Source: Lingula anatina (lineage: Eukaryota > Brachiopoda > Lingulata > Lingulida > Lingulidae). Taken from it: a stretch of 64,000 bases of DNA. The stretch spans positions 269,226-333,225 of the forward strand of contig NW_019775758.1 of assembly GCF_001039355.2 (NCBI RefSeq), written 5' to 3'. Below, piece by piece: positions 1 to 11,238 of the stretch. Position 1 is the first letter of the stretch. Each line of letters begins with the position of its first letter. Made by a program: the position numbers and the translations under genes. Below the pieces are notes generated by a model. It was not told where the DNA came from and made no database searches. It saw nothing but the letters and a program-made list of their open reading frames with translations.

Positions 1-36
1 CCACCCACCACCACCCACCGCCTAAATCCGCCACTG
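1..36. repeat. Truncated end of a CAG(T/G)GGCGGAT-type interspersed element
   Basis: Read on the minus strand, positions 36 to about 15 give CAGTGGCGGATTTAGGCGG. This is the same terminus seen at the right end of the copy at 6457-6735 and resembles those at 17356-17523 and 17813-18086. Only one end lies in the window. The hAT-like class is inferred from the terminal CAG and the short inverted termini. No transposase is visible. Confidence 0.5.
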
Positions 37-1923
37 ATCTGCTGAACGTTACTTTTTATTTTCTGTTTTTATTCTGTCATATTGACCAATGTTGTCACTG
101 CCGACCACCCAGAGTAACCTTGCTTGTAATTTCGGTGCAGCAATGATCTCTCTCTCTCTTTCTCTCCTATAAAACACAGAACGTACTCCCACGCCCACAC
201 TTGATTGTTAATTGCCACTCAACGCCTGGAGAGCAATTGCAAGAAATTTCTCTCATAAGCACCTGCGGCCACTGACGATTCGTCATTTTTTTCCATTAAT
301 GAAAATAAGTTTTAAAATGCGAATAGTATTTCACTGACGACGAAAATTGTTTGGATGTCAGTTTTACTGAGAAACGTGGGTTTCTGGGCCAAAGGAAAGG
401 TGTTAGTTATCTTTTATACCACATACAAAGTGATGAAAAGGTATCAGAACCTAAAGTATTTGTCAAAACATAGCCAGTATATACAATTGGAATTTGGCGA
501 ATTGCATTCTGTATGGTTTTACTTTAAGTGACTTCCCTGTTTGACCAGAAAAGGAAAACGTTAAGGACCTTGTTTGTTACGAAACGCTTTTTAATACAAC
601 TGTGATTTTTATTTTATTTTTTTAATTGAAAAAAGAAAAAATATATATATTCAACAATTCAATTTTTCGCATGAAATCAACATACATATCAAAAACAACA
701 CGTGAATATGTGTCTACCATATTCAAAGTTATCTTTATGTAGCAAATCAATTGATTTCAATTGAAGCATGAAAGAAAAAAAAACTGAATTTATATTACTG
801 ATTTTGTAGATACATGTAGTTTCAAAATGGCACAGCTTAAGGCAGCTGGTAAAGTATTTGTAATGTCATGTCAGGTTGCATGATGTCAGGTGGCATTTCA
901 TACCATCTTTCAGTAACACAACGTGACAAACTTCAAAGCGAGCTATTAATCTGCTAAGTGCGTCCCTTTCGTTTCTTGTCTTGGAAAAGCATTAAACAAA
1001 ACGATTTCACTGTGAACTTGCCTTTGAAAATGGAAGACTTACCAATATTCGTTACGATATTATCTTTCATGCACTCGTGTTCAGTGTGTACGCACTTAAC
1101 TAGTTAAGCTACCAGTAGCCTAGGCCTATGGGTATTAACTATAAAAAAGTTGTTTAATGATTTGACGGGCGTTTCATTAAGGATATAAAGTAAGGAGTTT
1201 TTCTATCGGTTTTTTATTATTATTTTATTTCCCTTCATTTTCTTTATCTTAATTTGATGTGCCTATTTATTTATTTATTTATTTATTTATTTATTTTATA
1301 ACACATGAAAAACCACCTTCTCAGTACCCGGTATATTTATGCTTAACGGACCAAGCTTTGACTGGATTCGATAGGCGTTTACAGGGCCGTAGCCTCATTT
1401 TGCTCAGGCTACGGCCCTGGTTTATTACCCTATGTCAGAGGAATTAACAGCACACTAGTGTTTACCAGGAAAGTCAGTGCAGACGTTTTGGTACAAAATT
1501 AGTACGGAACTTATATAAACCCTTTTCATTATATACCTTTTAAGTTTATATACCGTGTAGTGTTTTAAATCCTTGGCTAGATTCCCAGGAAAAAAATAAA
1601 ACCACCACTTAAAACCTGAAATGCAGCACGCAGAGTAGAGGAATATACGTACTTTACTTGGAAAAGTACATGTAGTAGATCTACCTATGAAATCGAGAAT
1701 CATAAATTCGATTCTTTTACCTGAAATGACACCTTAATTTTTTCCTGATATCTGACAAATTACGTTTTCAAGTTCCAGTCAGTATTATCTTGCACGTGAT
1801 ATAGGAAAACAAACTGACACGATCGCCATCTATACATGTGTTTGTTGATAGCTACACATGTCCATTCCATTCATTCTTTTCCCCGCCGGATAACAGGCCA
1901 TCGTTATAACAGAAAACGTGGCC
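37..1923. other. Non-coding 5' flank of the PCTP-like gene
   Basis: No open frame here looks like a protein. The stretch is AT-rich, with an (ATTT)n run at about 1264-1297 and a short CT run near 147-165. Untranslated exons of the downstream gene may lie here but cannot be placed. A stop codon (TAA, 1891-1893) lies in frame just upstream of the PCTP-like start. Confidence 0.6.
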
Positions 1924-4900
1924 ATGTTCACAGATTTAGAGTTTGATAAAGTGTGCAGGGAACTGGAACACCCCTACCTGCCGGAGTCGGAAGGTTGGGA
2001 GTTCTTTGTCGAGTCACATGATGTGACAATTTACAGACAATATAACAAGGTAAACTTACGGACCAACACCCCCTTTTTGCCAGGTCGAGTATTTAGTTAT
2101 TGTTGGGTTAAAAGCTGAGGATAATAGTGAGGGGAGATTAACTTTCATATGCGCTTTTTTCTCTAAGGCATTTAAATAAACATTGAATATACCCGACAAG
2201 GACGTTTAACCTTGTACCCCAAGTACAGTACATGCATAGTTTACTGGTACTGTACATACCGGTACGTACTGCAGTAGGCCCTACTAGTACATGTAGCTGA
2301 CGTTAACTATGCTTAGCTCAATCTTTGTGTAATTCAAACATTGTCCTGACCCGAAATATCTCAAAATGCTGAGTCTGATTTTTGCAAGCCTCTAAGATGC
2401 ACAGCATATACTGATCAGTATAGATAGTGTGCGTGTGCGTGCATGTGTGTTTGTGTGTGTGTGGGGGGGGGGGTCTTGGGGTCATCATAACCATACAGCA
2501 CCAAAACACAGTGTTTCTGGTTTCTGGATACATCTGGGTGAATTTTGTCTTATAATTGAATTGTGCGATCACTTCCCTTGAATACATTGTTTCCATATTT
2601 CCAGGTGTCAGGTTTATATCAATACAAGATATTTGGTGAGTTGAAGGATGTCAACCCTGATGTGTGTGCACAGGTGTATATGGATACTGAGTATAGGAAG
2701 ATATGGGACACTTATGTGAATGGTGAGTGCTTAATACAGGAAATGGAGATTCATTAAAGAACACACTGTGGGTATACTGCATACTGTAGAATGATGTGAG
2801 GCTGGAGTGGGAGGGGGAGAGTGGGGGGGGGTGGGCAGTGATGGTGAAAACAACATCATTTTGGCTTGGAAAGGGCCCACTCTTCATCAGATTTAGTTAA
2901 GATGGTGAGTGCCTGTATACTCCATTAGCTACATGGATAAGGTTTTTTCTTTTTTTAATAACACACTGGACACTATTGCAACAGGGGTAGAGAAGGAGTA
3001 TTACATGCACAGGTACCAGGTCCACATGATAGCTAGATAGAAGGGGGAGGGGGGGGGGGAAGAACTGTCATTTGGTCTTGGAAAAGGTCCTTTCTTCCCC
3101 AAAATGTGGTAAAGATTTGTTGCTATTTTCTCAGGTTGAATCAAGAATAATGGAATGTTTATTGATCGTAATGAACCTTAACATACAAGGTACAGATCAT
3201 CGATAGCGTACAAGCAAATATAAAATGGTCACAGAAATACAATACTAGATATAATAGATTTAAAAAAAAAAAAAAAAAAAACTACATGGAACATACAAAT
3301 TAAACCTACACCTAAGAATGGATATTTTACTGACCAACATCCAACTATAACAAGGCACCATAACACTACTAGCAATAATGACGCACAATTACAATAATGT
3401 ATTCTTAATGTTATAGAAAGAACCCCACCCCTTTGAAATTGTCAGCTACAGCCTTGATACATCGGTGAGAACACCCGAATAGAGCTATACAGTGTAACTG
3501 TTGCACAACAGTTATTATTTTTTTTTCTTCGTTGTTGTTCATGGTAATATTATAACACTTTTCTATAATTTCAGATTTACGTGAAATAGAGGAAGGAATA
3601 AACAAGGGTATTTACTGGCAGATTAATTTCCCTTTCATGATGTCAAACAGAGATGTATCCTTTAACAAGCATTATGAATATACTCCTTATGGGGGAAGTG
3701 TGGGGGATGAGTTAGTAATTTGGGCAAATCATTGTTTTTTTTATTTTATTTTATTTTATTTTATTTATCTATTTATTTTTTATTTTTTTTTTTTTTTGTA
3801 TGTCATATTACTGGTACTCCAATACTTCTCTTTCATATATTACTTTGATTTTGAATTATTATTTAGATGAAAACAAGGTGTTTTAGTCAATATACGTGAC
3901 TGCTTTCATAAACATCTCTCACTTTTTCTCTCATCTTTCTTTTACATCGAAAGGACTTGATAAATATAAACTTGTCACTATTTAATATTCTGATTTGATT
4001 AAATTTGTAACCAACAGCTTTTCATCATGTTGAACTTTAACATTTAGTTTTATCCTTGACCTAAACAACAGTATGTGTACATGAGAGAGCTCAGAGAGGT
4101 GGACATGGACAGTAAACACATCTACTGTGTGTTAGCTAAGAGTGCCAACTTTAACTGCTGTCCAGAAATACCAGGCGTAATACGAGTGGATGACTATTTC
4201 CAGAGCTCTGCTCTCACCTCAAATGGCGCTGGAGGTACAAAAGGTGGGTTTAACAAAACCTGTTGTTTTTAATTTTTAAAAAGACTAACATTATAGTGGC
4301 TATTTTCTGATGTAACCTTTACAGTTTTTCTTAAAAGAAGAAGACAGGTGACATGTGAAGTCACAATATAAAATTATATTTATATCTGTATTCATTGATG
4401 ATTTAAAATGAAAAAAAAATTAAATGTGATGATGTTATTTCAGCTTTTATGCATTATTACGACAATCCCAAGGGAATGATTCCAACGTGGCTGATCAATT
4501 GGGGGGCTAAGGTAAGAAAAATATATATCCCTTCAGGATGCAATGAGAACAATTTTGACAAAAAATGAATTTTAAAAGTTTACAAAAATATTGTATATTG
4601 CCCAGCTGCTGAAATATGATTGATTCCTGCCCCTCTTGTGTGGCATTTGTATCTGTAACACTGTAGAAGTTTCTCAGGGGCAGCTAATGTAAAATGTTTT
4701 TGTGATAATAGAATTATTAATAAAAAAATAACCATGATATTATTATGATCAGTTAGTAGATGAATCATTTTTCTTTCATCGTGATATGGTTGACATGGTA
4801 AGGATGCTTGTGTTACATTTACAGTTTAGTGAGTTTTGAAACTGTCTCACTTTGGGCGTAAAGCATTTTCAAGTGCGCAGGAGGGATTGCACATCTTTGG

Positions 4901-5004
4901 ATTTTGTTTTCTTCTTCCAGACTGGAGTACCTCAGTTCTTGACACAGATGCAGTCAGCTTGTAGAGGTTACCCAGATTATCTGAGGACAAAACAGCAGTC
5001 TTGA
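1924..5004 (+). CDS. PCTP: Phosphatidylcholine transfer protein homologue (START domain, STARD2), complete six-exon gene
   Basis: Exons read as 1924-2049, 2605-2722, 3575-3654, 4072-4243, 4444-4511 and 4921-5004, all with GT donors and AG acceptors. Phases agree across every junction and give 215 residues (human PCTP has 214). The whole protein is one START domain, a cytosolic lipid-binding fold that moves phosphatidylcholine between membranes. Family-like stretches include SGLYQYKIFGELKD (44-57), VYMDTEYRKIWDTYV (66-80), MSNRDYVYMREL (104-115) and WLINWGAK (181-188). Arg73, in the EYRKIWD motif, aligns with human Arg78, known to contact the lipid phosphate. ATG 1924 is preferred because an in-frame TAA lies at 1891-1893 and the N-terminus then aligns with the family; a GTG at 1918 is not a credible start. 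No signal peptide or membrane segment is present. STARD7 or STARD10 would be longer. The neighbouring gene is convergent, on the minus strand. Confidence 0.93.
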
Positions 5005-5687
5005 TTTAAGCCAATTTTATCATTTTAGAAAATTATTTGTACGCATCACACAATTCATTTTTTGCCACATTATGTACGTAGCTGAAGGTTTTATACATTC
5101 CATGCTTGTTCAGTCTGTATGAATGTGCATATTTAGGGTTATATATTTCATTTTTTTCGTAACGACGATCAATTGAAACACAGTGCACAGGCAGACTATT
5201 GAAGAATTAAATGATACAGCAAACTTAAAGGCTGTTACAGTTGGTGGGTGGTTCCTTTGAAGGGAAAGAAGACATGTTTAAAGGGCCATGTTAACTTCTT
5301 ATTGATAGCTATCATGTCTGTAACATGTCATGTGTAAAACATTTTAAGAATTGATGGTGAAAAGCATTGAAATATTTTTATTCTCATTTTTTGCTGGAGG
5401 TGTATATTGGTGACAAAAATATCATTGACATTGTGATTATATATTCCTCATGTTATTTATAATTTTTTCATGATTTGTATTGATTTCTGTGTCTTGCTAT
5501 ATGAATATACATTGTATTTATATTTATGTCTAGTAATTCTTTCACTCAGTACGTGTGTTTTTACATAACAAAAACTAGTGCTTCAAATAAGAATTAACCT
5601 TTATTTCTAGTCAAAATTATACCTGTGTGCAATACTTTGAGCAATGAGATTTATAGATCATAAGTGAAAATTATCAAACACAAGCCG

Positions 5688-5760
5688 AAAAACTTTATTG
5701 CCATTAGCTTTCAGCCAACCTGGACGAAGGCCTTCATCAGACTGCTGTGAGTAGATGTTC
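5688..5760 (-). repeat. CTGATGAAGGC-type interspersed repeat fragment
   Basis: Read on the minus strand this contains CTGATGAAGGCCTTCG, then GGCTGAAAGC and TGGCAATAAAG. Segments with CTGATGAAGGC followed by a CGAAA- or GAAA-type block are a familiar part of dispersed animal retroelements. No second copy was found in this window, so membership in a repeat family is a recollection of the motif and has not been shown here. Confidence 0.35.
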
Positions 5761-6456
5761 AGACTCACTGACCACTAGGTGGTATAGCGGCCAAGGCCCA
5801 CTTATTCTTATTATTATTAATCTGGTAGATTTACTCACCCCTCCCTATTCATGGGTGGCTGGTGATGGCTGATGTAGGTAGCCTCTCATATCTTGCATGG
5901 GGTGTCAGATGACTCGGATTCAAGGGTCTTGGTTGAATTCCAGTTAATATTGTGGCAGGTGTCTATTAAATGTTCAGAAATGGCAGACCAGGTATTGCTT
6001 ACAGTCACCGATTTTTCATTAACTCTGGTCTTCAACTGTCTTCGGTATGGATATTTTTGGCTTGTGTTTCATAATTTTCATTGATGAGCTAATGAACATT
6101 TTGCTCATTTACGAGATTTATAGACGTTTTGTAAAATATTGGAATTTGATTCATTTTAAAATTCTAAAAATTAATAAACATAGTAGCACATGCTGTAAGT
6201 TTATGTTTGTTATTTTGTCTTCTGTCGAAATAACATCTTTTTCTCATCTAAAACAGTTCAATTGCAATTGACAAGCAAAGACTATTGAAACTGTCAAGTA
6301 AGACATATATACTCAGTGTACATGTACGTGAAATATAAGTTTAAATGCGAGTGGGAGGTAAAAGTACTCTGCTATCTAAAATACATTGTAGCACAAGAAA
6401 GAACATTAAGAGAATAAATTGCATTTTAATAAATATTATCTGATTGTGATATGTCG

Positions 6457-6735
6457 CAGGGGTGGGTCCATGATTATTTGAAAGGGGGGCGGGTCCGTTT
6501 TTTAGAAATGACAGGCCGATGCAAAGCCAACCCCCCCCCCCCCCTCCCCTTTGGCGTAGGTTCAGCGGGCCCTGAAAATTGTGTTACATGTATTTTAAGA
6601 TGGCGAACTGTGCCATTTGGTACGGTTCAGAACTATGATTCGGCTAGTCAACAATCTAACTTCAAGAGGGGACCATTGGTGTGTGTTTTTTTCATAAATC
6701 AGGACCCCCTCCCCCCACCCTTAAATCCGCCATTG
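6457..6735. mobile_element. Short inverted-end element, CAGGGG(C/T)GG family (copy A)
   Basis: The left end starts CAGGGGTGGGTCC. The right end, read in reverse, starts CAATGGCGGATTTAAGG. The interior shares long blocks with 17813-18086: ATTATTTGAAA then a G run, a GCGAA/GCAAAGCC block then a C run, GGCGAAC, AACTATGATT, GACCATTG, and a T-run/CAGGAC block. No coding capacity and no convincing target-site duplication were seen. It is probably a non-autonomous DNA transposon copy; the hAT class is an inference. Confidence 0.6.
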
Positions 6736-7043
6736 GGTCTGAGGATAAAGGCTTGACGAGACATTTGGATTGTGTTAGGTGTGATACCAGTGCATGCCAT
6801 AGAATGTGTTGGGTGTGGCATATGACACCTCTCCGATCAGTTGCTTTGGCAATTAATGCTCTTGTAAAAAACTAGGCTGTTAAAGATAACTACCTTTTGC
6901 ATCTCTCTCCCTCTTTCTCATTTTCTCTCTCTCTTTCAAAATAAATGCGATATTTAATCAACAAGCTTTATTAAAATCAACAGTAAGAAACTGCAATCGA
7001 TGCAATTCTTGTAAGACAAATTTACAATCATTCGTGTGCAGGC

Positions 7044-7162
7044 TCATATTACCACAGTAACTCTTGGTGAAGTTATCCTCACATCTGACATGATAGTTAG
7101 ATTCTGATAACTGCCTAAATGCGAGCTGGCACTAATCCAACCACCAATGAGAACATGTGTAA
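7044..7162 (-). CDS. Possible last coding exon of the PAN/apple gene (tentative)
   Basis: The preceding PAN exon ends in phase 1. On the minus strand an acceptor ending TTTAG sits at 7163-7164, and the frame then stays open for 38 codons to a TGA at 7044-7046 when entered in phase 1. The encoded tail (VTHVLIGGWISASSHLGS and onward) resembles nothing known to me and has no cysteine pattern. Phase compatibility alone has about a one-in-three chance, so this is a weak call. Confidence 0.25.
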
Positions 7163-7545
7163 CTAAACAAACCAATGTTGGCATCGTTTCACGATAAACC
7201 GGTGTTAATAAATCGCCAATTAAAAGATCTCGACGTAGCTTATTTTTGCATTGGAAATTAGTATTAATCAATAAAAAATGAGCAAAAGAATGTCTTGATT
7301 AACCAACTGCAATGACTGGGATCGTTTCATTGATCTTGTCAACAATTGGACCGGTTGTAGTCGATTGAAGTATTATATATTGTCCAAACCCTGAAAAATA
7401 TATTTTCTCTCTTGATTATAAAAATATAAATAAATAAAATGTACATTACACTTTTGTGTCATGGTAATGATGTTCATATTTTTCTTTTAGTTTTTATTCA
7501 ATGAGTTACATGAAAGACTTTAAATCACGAGTGTTTCTGGAAGCG

Positions 7546-7550
<5 letters not shown>

Positions 7551-7590
<40 letters not shown>

Positions 7591-7593
7591 TCT
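7551..7593. repeat. (CT)n microsatellite in the PAN gene's 3' part
   Basis: A nearly pure CT run with one interruption, immediately followed by an AT-rich stretch. It lies 15 bp downstream (on the minus strand) of the splice donor of the last confirmed PAN exon. Confidence 0.9.
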
Positions 7594-7607
7594 GTATATA
7601 TATTTAC

Positions 7608-8801
7608 CTCCAAGTCCGTTAGTGCAGTTTTTGAAGCCGGCCACGTCACCGCCTGACCAGACAGCATTACTGGGGAGTCCTATCACTGACGTCTTCAACA
7701 TGCATCTGTGCCAATACAACAACGACACATTACAACAAACAGTTACATTATTGTTGCGTCACACAATGGGAGAATATTATTTCAAACAAGCACCTGCAGC
7801 ACTGGCAATTACACAATGAAATGAAGCAGCAGTGCCATGTGACTAAATAAATAGAGATCGATTACATAACTCATTTAATTTTGGTCGCCGCCCTAGAATA
7901 ATTTTACCTTAACGGTGTCTTTTGCAAAAAAAAATAAATAAATAAATAAATAATAATAAATAAATAAAAAAGAATAAATAAAAAATAAAAATGATAATAA
8001 TAATAATAATTACACAAAAAGTGGCTATATTTTTATCAACTGTACAAATATCGATCAATTTCGGACATTATGTGATCTCGTCTATTTTATTCCATCCTAT
8101 TTCATTTTTTCTACATGTTTATCCAGCCTATATTTCGTTATCACTATTTTACGCGCAAACAGTGGCAGATTCCTTAAAGCTCGTTCCCATTGAGACTATC
8201 GGTCTACGTAAATCGATCCAACTCCACGCGAACTTCCTCTTAATGCAATCAGCTTAACAGATTCACACGCTTTCTCGTTTTTTCTTATTTCCAACGTGTT
8301 CGTATAATCACCAGCTTTTTCTGAATGCTACTCAACGCCAGGAGGATGTACGTAAATCTGATAGCATTCAGCGAGATTCCCCGCGGAGTTGGATCGACCT
8401 ACGTAGACCGATAGTCTCAGTGGGAACGAGCCTTTAGGGAACTGTCGCTGTTTGCGCGTAAAATAGTGATAACGAAATATAGGCTGGATATAGAAAAAAT
8501 GAAATAGGTACTGATCCCTTACTTTCTTTCCCCGCTCCTATAGACCCAGAGTTTACAGTCGGCTTCATTCCGACAGCTGAGCTCACACATCTCCTCCGTG
8601 ATATTCTGGATAGGGAAACCGACTGCTATATCTCCCATGAAGTTTACGTTCTGGAATTTACAGTCTGGAAATACATGAAAATGATGTGGTGTGTTTATTG
8701 TTAATAACAGCTGAATATAATTATGTATAATAATCACACTTATAAAGCTTCTGATTGTGTGGAAGTTTTGAACTCACCTGTATCAATGGCGTCTCACTTC
8801 G

Positions 8802-8833
<32 letters not shown>

Positions 8834-9230
8834 CTTTTTAACACCAAATTGTTCAACATCAGTTATACATAGAGCGACGCCATGACGGTAATACACGTAA
8901 AATTGTGAATATCCTTTTAAAAATTAGTGAAATCAGATCACTCACTTGTAGGACAGTTAATGAATCCGGAGACAGAAGCCAGGTCCCAAAGAATGGCATT
9001 TGGCAAAGGCATGTTGTTTTCGAGTGGTTTCTTGGGATAGCATCTTAAGAGAGAGAAAGAGAAAAAGCTATGATGATACAGATAATAATAAAATAAAAGA
9101 TGATAATATTAGAATCGATTATAAAAGAATAATTCAAAGAAAATGATTTGTAAACTCATTGTTTCGTTTAATGTACGGGCTGGTCCAATTAAATTGGTAT
9201 ACAGTGAATATAAAAACACATAAGTAAAGT

Positions 9231-9292
<62 letters not shown>

Positions 9293-9886
9293 TGGGGACT
9301 GACCTCTTCCAGAAGGTATTATATGCCCACATGCTGCAAGTTTTCGCTTGTTTACATATATTGGCGCATTCCTCGTATGAAGCCGCCTCTTCTCCAAACT
9401 GGGAGGCATCATTTCCATTGAAATTTATATTCTTCATCGAGCAGCCTACGGTATCATACAAGTAGTTCATTTAGCGGATTAGAATATTCAACTGGTATTA
9501 ATGAGTAAACATTTGAAAATAAAAATGAAAGTAATTGAGGTACAAAATATTAAATAAACGCACAGTGTTTTAACTTTTATCCCATATTACGACAGCAAAA
9601 ACTTGTCAGATTCTTTTAATACTAATCAAAATATATATTGCTTCGATGATATATCTGCGAATAAACACAAACATATGGTGAATTTGGAGGAACAGACTTC
9701 CAAGGGTACTGCTGTTAATTTAGTTCTACATTGTACAGACCATATCATGTCTCTGTGTTTGTCTAGAAAATTAAGATATTTTTTGTTCCGACAAAACATG
9801 GAGTTTGAAAACATCTGAAACATACCCTGTCCATGCGCCAGTGCGGCAAAACTGTAAAAAGCAGCGAGGAACAAGAAATACTCCAT
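7608..9886 (-). CDS. Secreted protein with two PAN/apple domains
   Basis: Minus-strand exons: 9826-9886 (signal peptide), 9304-9445, 8946-9043, 8523-8664 and 7608-7705, all GT-AG with consistent phases. Exon 1 encodes MEYFLFLAAFYSFAALAHGQ, a clear secretion signal, and ends in phase 1. Each PAN domain is encoded by a 142-nt exon (phase 1 in, phase 2 out) plus a 98-nt exon (phase 2 in, phase 1 out), so the module is symmetric and could duplicate by exon shuffling. Each domain has six cysteines; in domain 1 they fall in GCSMKN, EECANIC, KTCSMW, KRCYPK and INCP, and domain 2 matches (NCKFQN, MCELSC, DCKLWVY, RKCMLK, KNCTN). The exons give 180 residues plus one base, so a further exon must hold the stop; a candidate lies at 7044-7162. 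PAN/apple domains bind proteins or carbohydrates outside the cell. No protease or lectin domain is visible, and the target is unknown. Confidence 0.85.
8096..8508. mobile_element. 413-bp hairpin element (MITE-like) in the last confirmed PAN intron
   Basis: The left arm (about 8096-8226) and right arm (about 8385-8508) are near-perfect inverted repeats, both beginning CCTATTTCATTTTTTCTA when read inward. Shared blocks include CCAGCCTATATTTCGTTATC, ATTTTACGCGCAAACAG and GAGACTATCGGTCTACGTA. The left arm carries a 6-nt insertion. The spacer is about 160 bp. There is no coding capacity and no certain target-site duplication. It ends 12 bp from the splice donor of exon 8523-8664, so it sits very close to a functional junction. 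Confidence 0.75.
8802..8830. repeat. Poly-T tract (29 nt)
   Basis: An uninterrupted T run within a PAN-gene intron. On the gene's own strand it is a poly-A run. Confidence 0.9.
9229..9288. repeat. Compound (GT)n(GA)n microsatellite
   Basis: A pure GT run passes directly into a GA run, beginning 15 bp from the donor side of the 9304-9445 PAN exon. The long open frames across it are repeat artefacts. Confidence 0.9.
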
Positions 9887-10648
9887 CTTTTCAACTGTTG
9901 CAACGTAATCTAACTGATTGCAAAGCTGTGCAGGGATGGTTGGGACACATCAGTGCCATATATCTAAGGACAGTTTACACAAGATCAGATCAGGGAATTA
10001 TATCGGATCTAGAGTGCTCTGTCGAACGTTGGGCCGGATGAGATTATCTATACTTTTGCCGGCAAGTGTTCTTTTTCTGTGTAATTTTCTGAACTGTTGT
10101 AAAGAGGAAATGATTAATTTTCGGAGTGTTGCCTTCCGAAGCAATGGTCAACGTGTTTTTCGTGAGGATGGTCTTTGAAACAGTTGAAATATTAAAAAAT
10201 AAGAAAGGAAAGTTAGATATCAAAATATCGCGACAGCACATACAACATGTACATGTAAAACTTCTAAGATCATTACACAGCTTAAGCAGGGGGAACGGAA
10301 CCGAATGAGAGAATAAGTTAAAATACATAGTAATAAATCCTTATAATGTATACAGTTGTGCGCTGAAAGCTTTAAGATCAGTATGGTCGCTCCGAGATCG
10401 CTGTGTTCATTGCAAGTGTACACAGGGCGGGGTTTATCATTGATGTGGTGGGAAGGGCAAGATGGCTGTCCCCGTTCTCACAGGAGGTGGGTCATATGCA
10501 TGTTGTGAGTCTTAACATGGACATGTCAAACATATGGCAAAACATACGACAACTTGAAAAGAAATCTTGAAATGGATCAAATAGTGTTTAAACGCACTTT
10601 GTGTCTTTTTTTTCTGTGTGAGAGAGAGAGGGGGGAGAGAGACTCAGT

Positions 10649-10709
<61 letters not shown>

Positions 10710-11205
10710 GGGGAATAAGGCATGACTTTCGTGATGGTAAGGCAATTTGTTGCTAGTTAGAAGCTGTTCATGAGTAAATCCTGGTATCTGAACTACTGAC
10801 AAGTCTTGTTACTATCACAAAAATGCATTCCACGCCTACATGGTGTACACCTCTAAGAAATATTTACAGAAATTTGCGCATTCACCACGATAACCAACCT
10901 CGTCAACAAATCGGCAAATTTTGTTTCCATAAACAACAACTGAAAGGAAAACATCTTTGATAGATCGACCTTTGAAAATGGCAGGCGAGAGCGGAAAGGT
11001 TATGTTCACAGATCAATTCTAACATGTAGACTTTCACTTGGCCTTTTAAAACCTGGCCTTCAGTGCCTCTGATAAGTGTCAGATATTGGAGAAATCCGCG
11101 TCGTCTTCCCCCCCGTATAACCCGTATAACCCCTGTACGCCGACTGCTATAACTATAAAGGTACATATACTCGTTCTCGTATTCCCTTGACAGGCTGTAG
11201 CAGCC

Positions 11206-11238
<33 letters not shown>

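Larger units (their letters stand above)
5005..7043. other. 3' flank and convergent intergenic region
   Basis: This stretch follows the PCTP-like stop and lies tail-to-tail with the PAN gene. It should contain the PCTP 3' UTR, but no AATAAA is clearly tied to it; AATAAA-type hexamers at 6173 and 6413 are too distant to assign. It also contains an interspersed-repeat fragment (5688-5760) and an inverted-end element (6457-6735). The small open frames here resemble no known protein. Confidence 0.6.

Noticed and set aside
1918-1923. GTG at 1918 as start of the PCTP-like protein
   Set aside because: The ATG at 1924 gives the family-like N-terminus, and eukaryotic GTG starts are rare.
5688-5760. 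Hammerhead ribozyme core on the minus strand (CTGATGA then GAAA)
   Set aside because: Stem II pairs only with a bulge, and no NUH cleavage site with a stem III could be placed after GAAA.
7491-7545. Plus-strand exon candidate with a good acceptor and GTAAGT donor (MSYMKDFKSRVFLEA)
   Set aside because: It is short, unrecognised, lies tail-to-tail between two genes, and no partner exon follows before the opposite-strand PAN exons.
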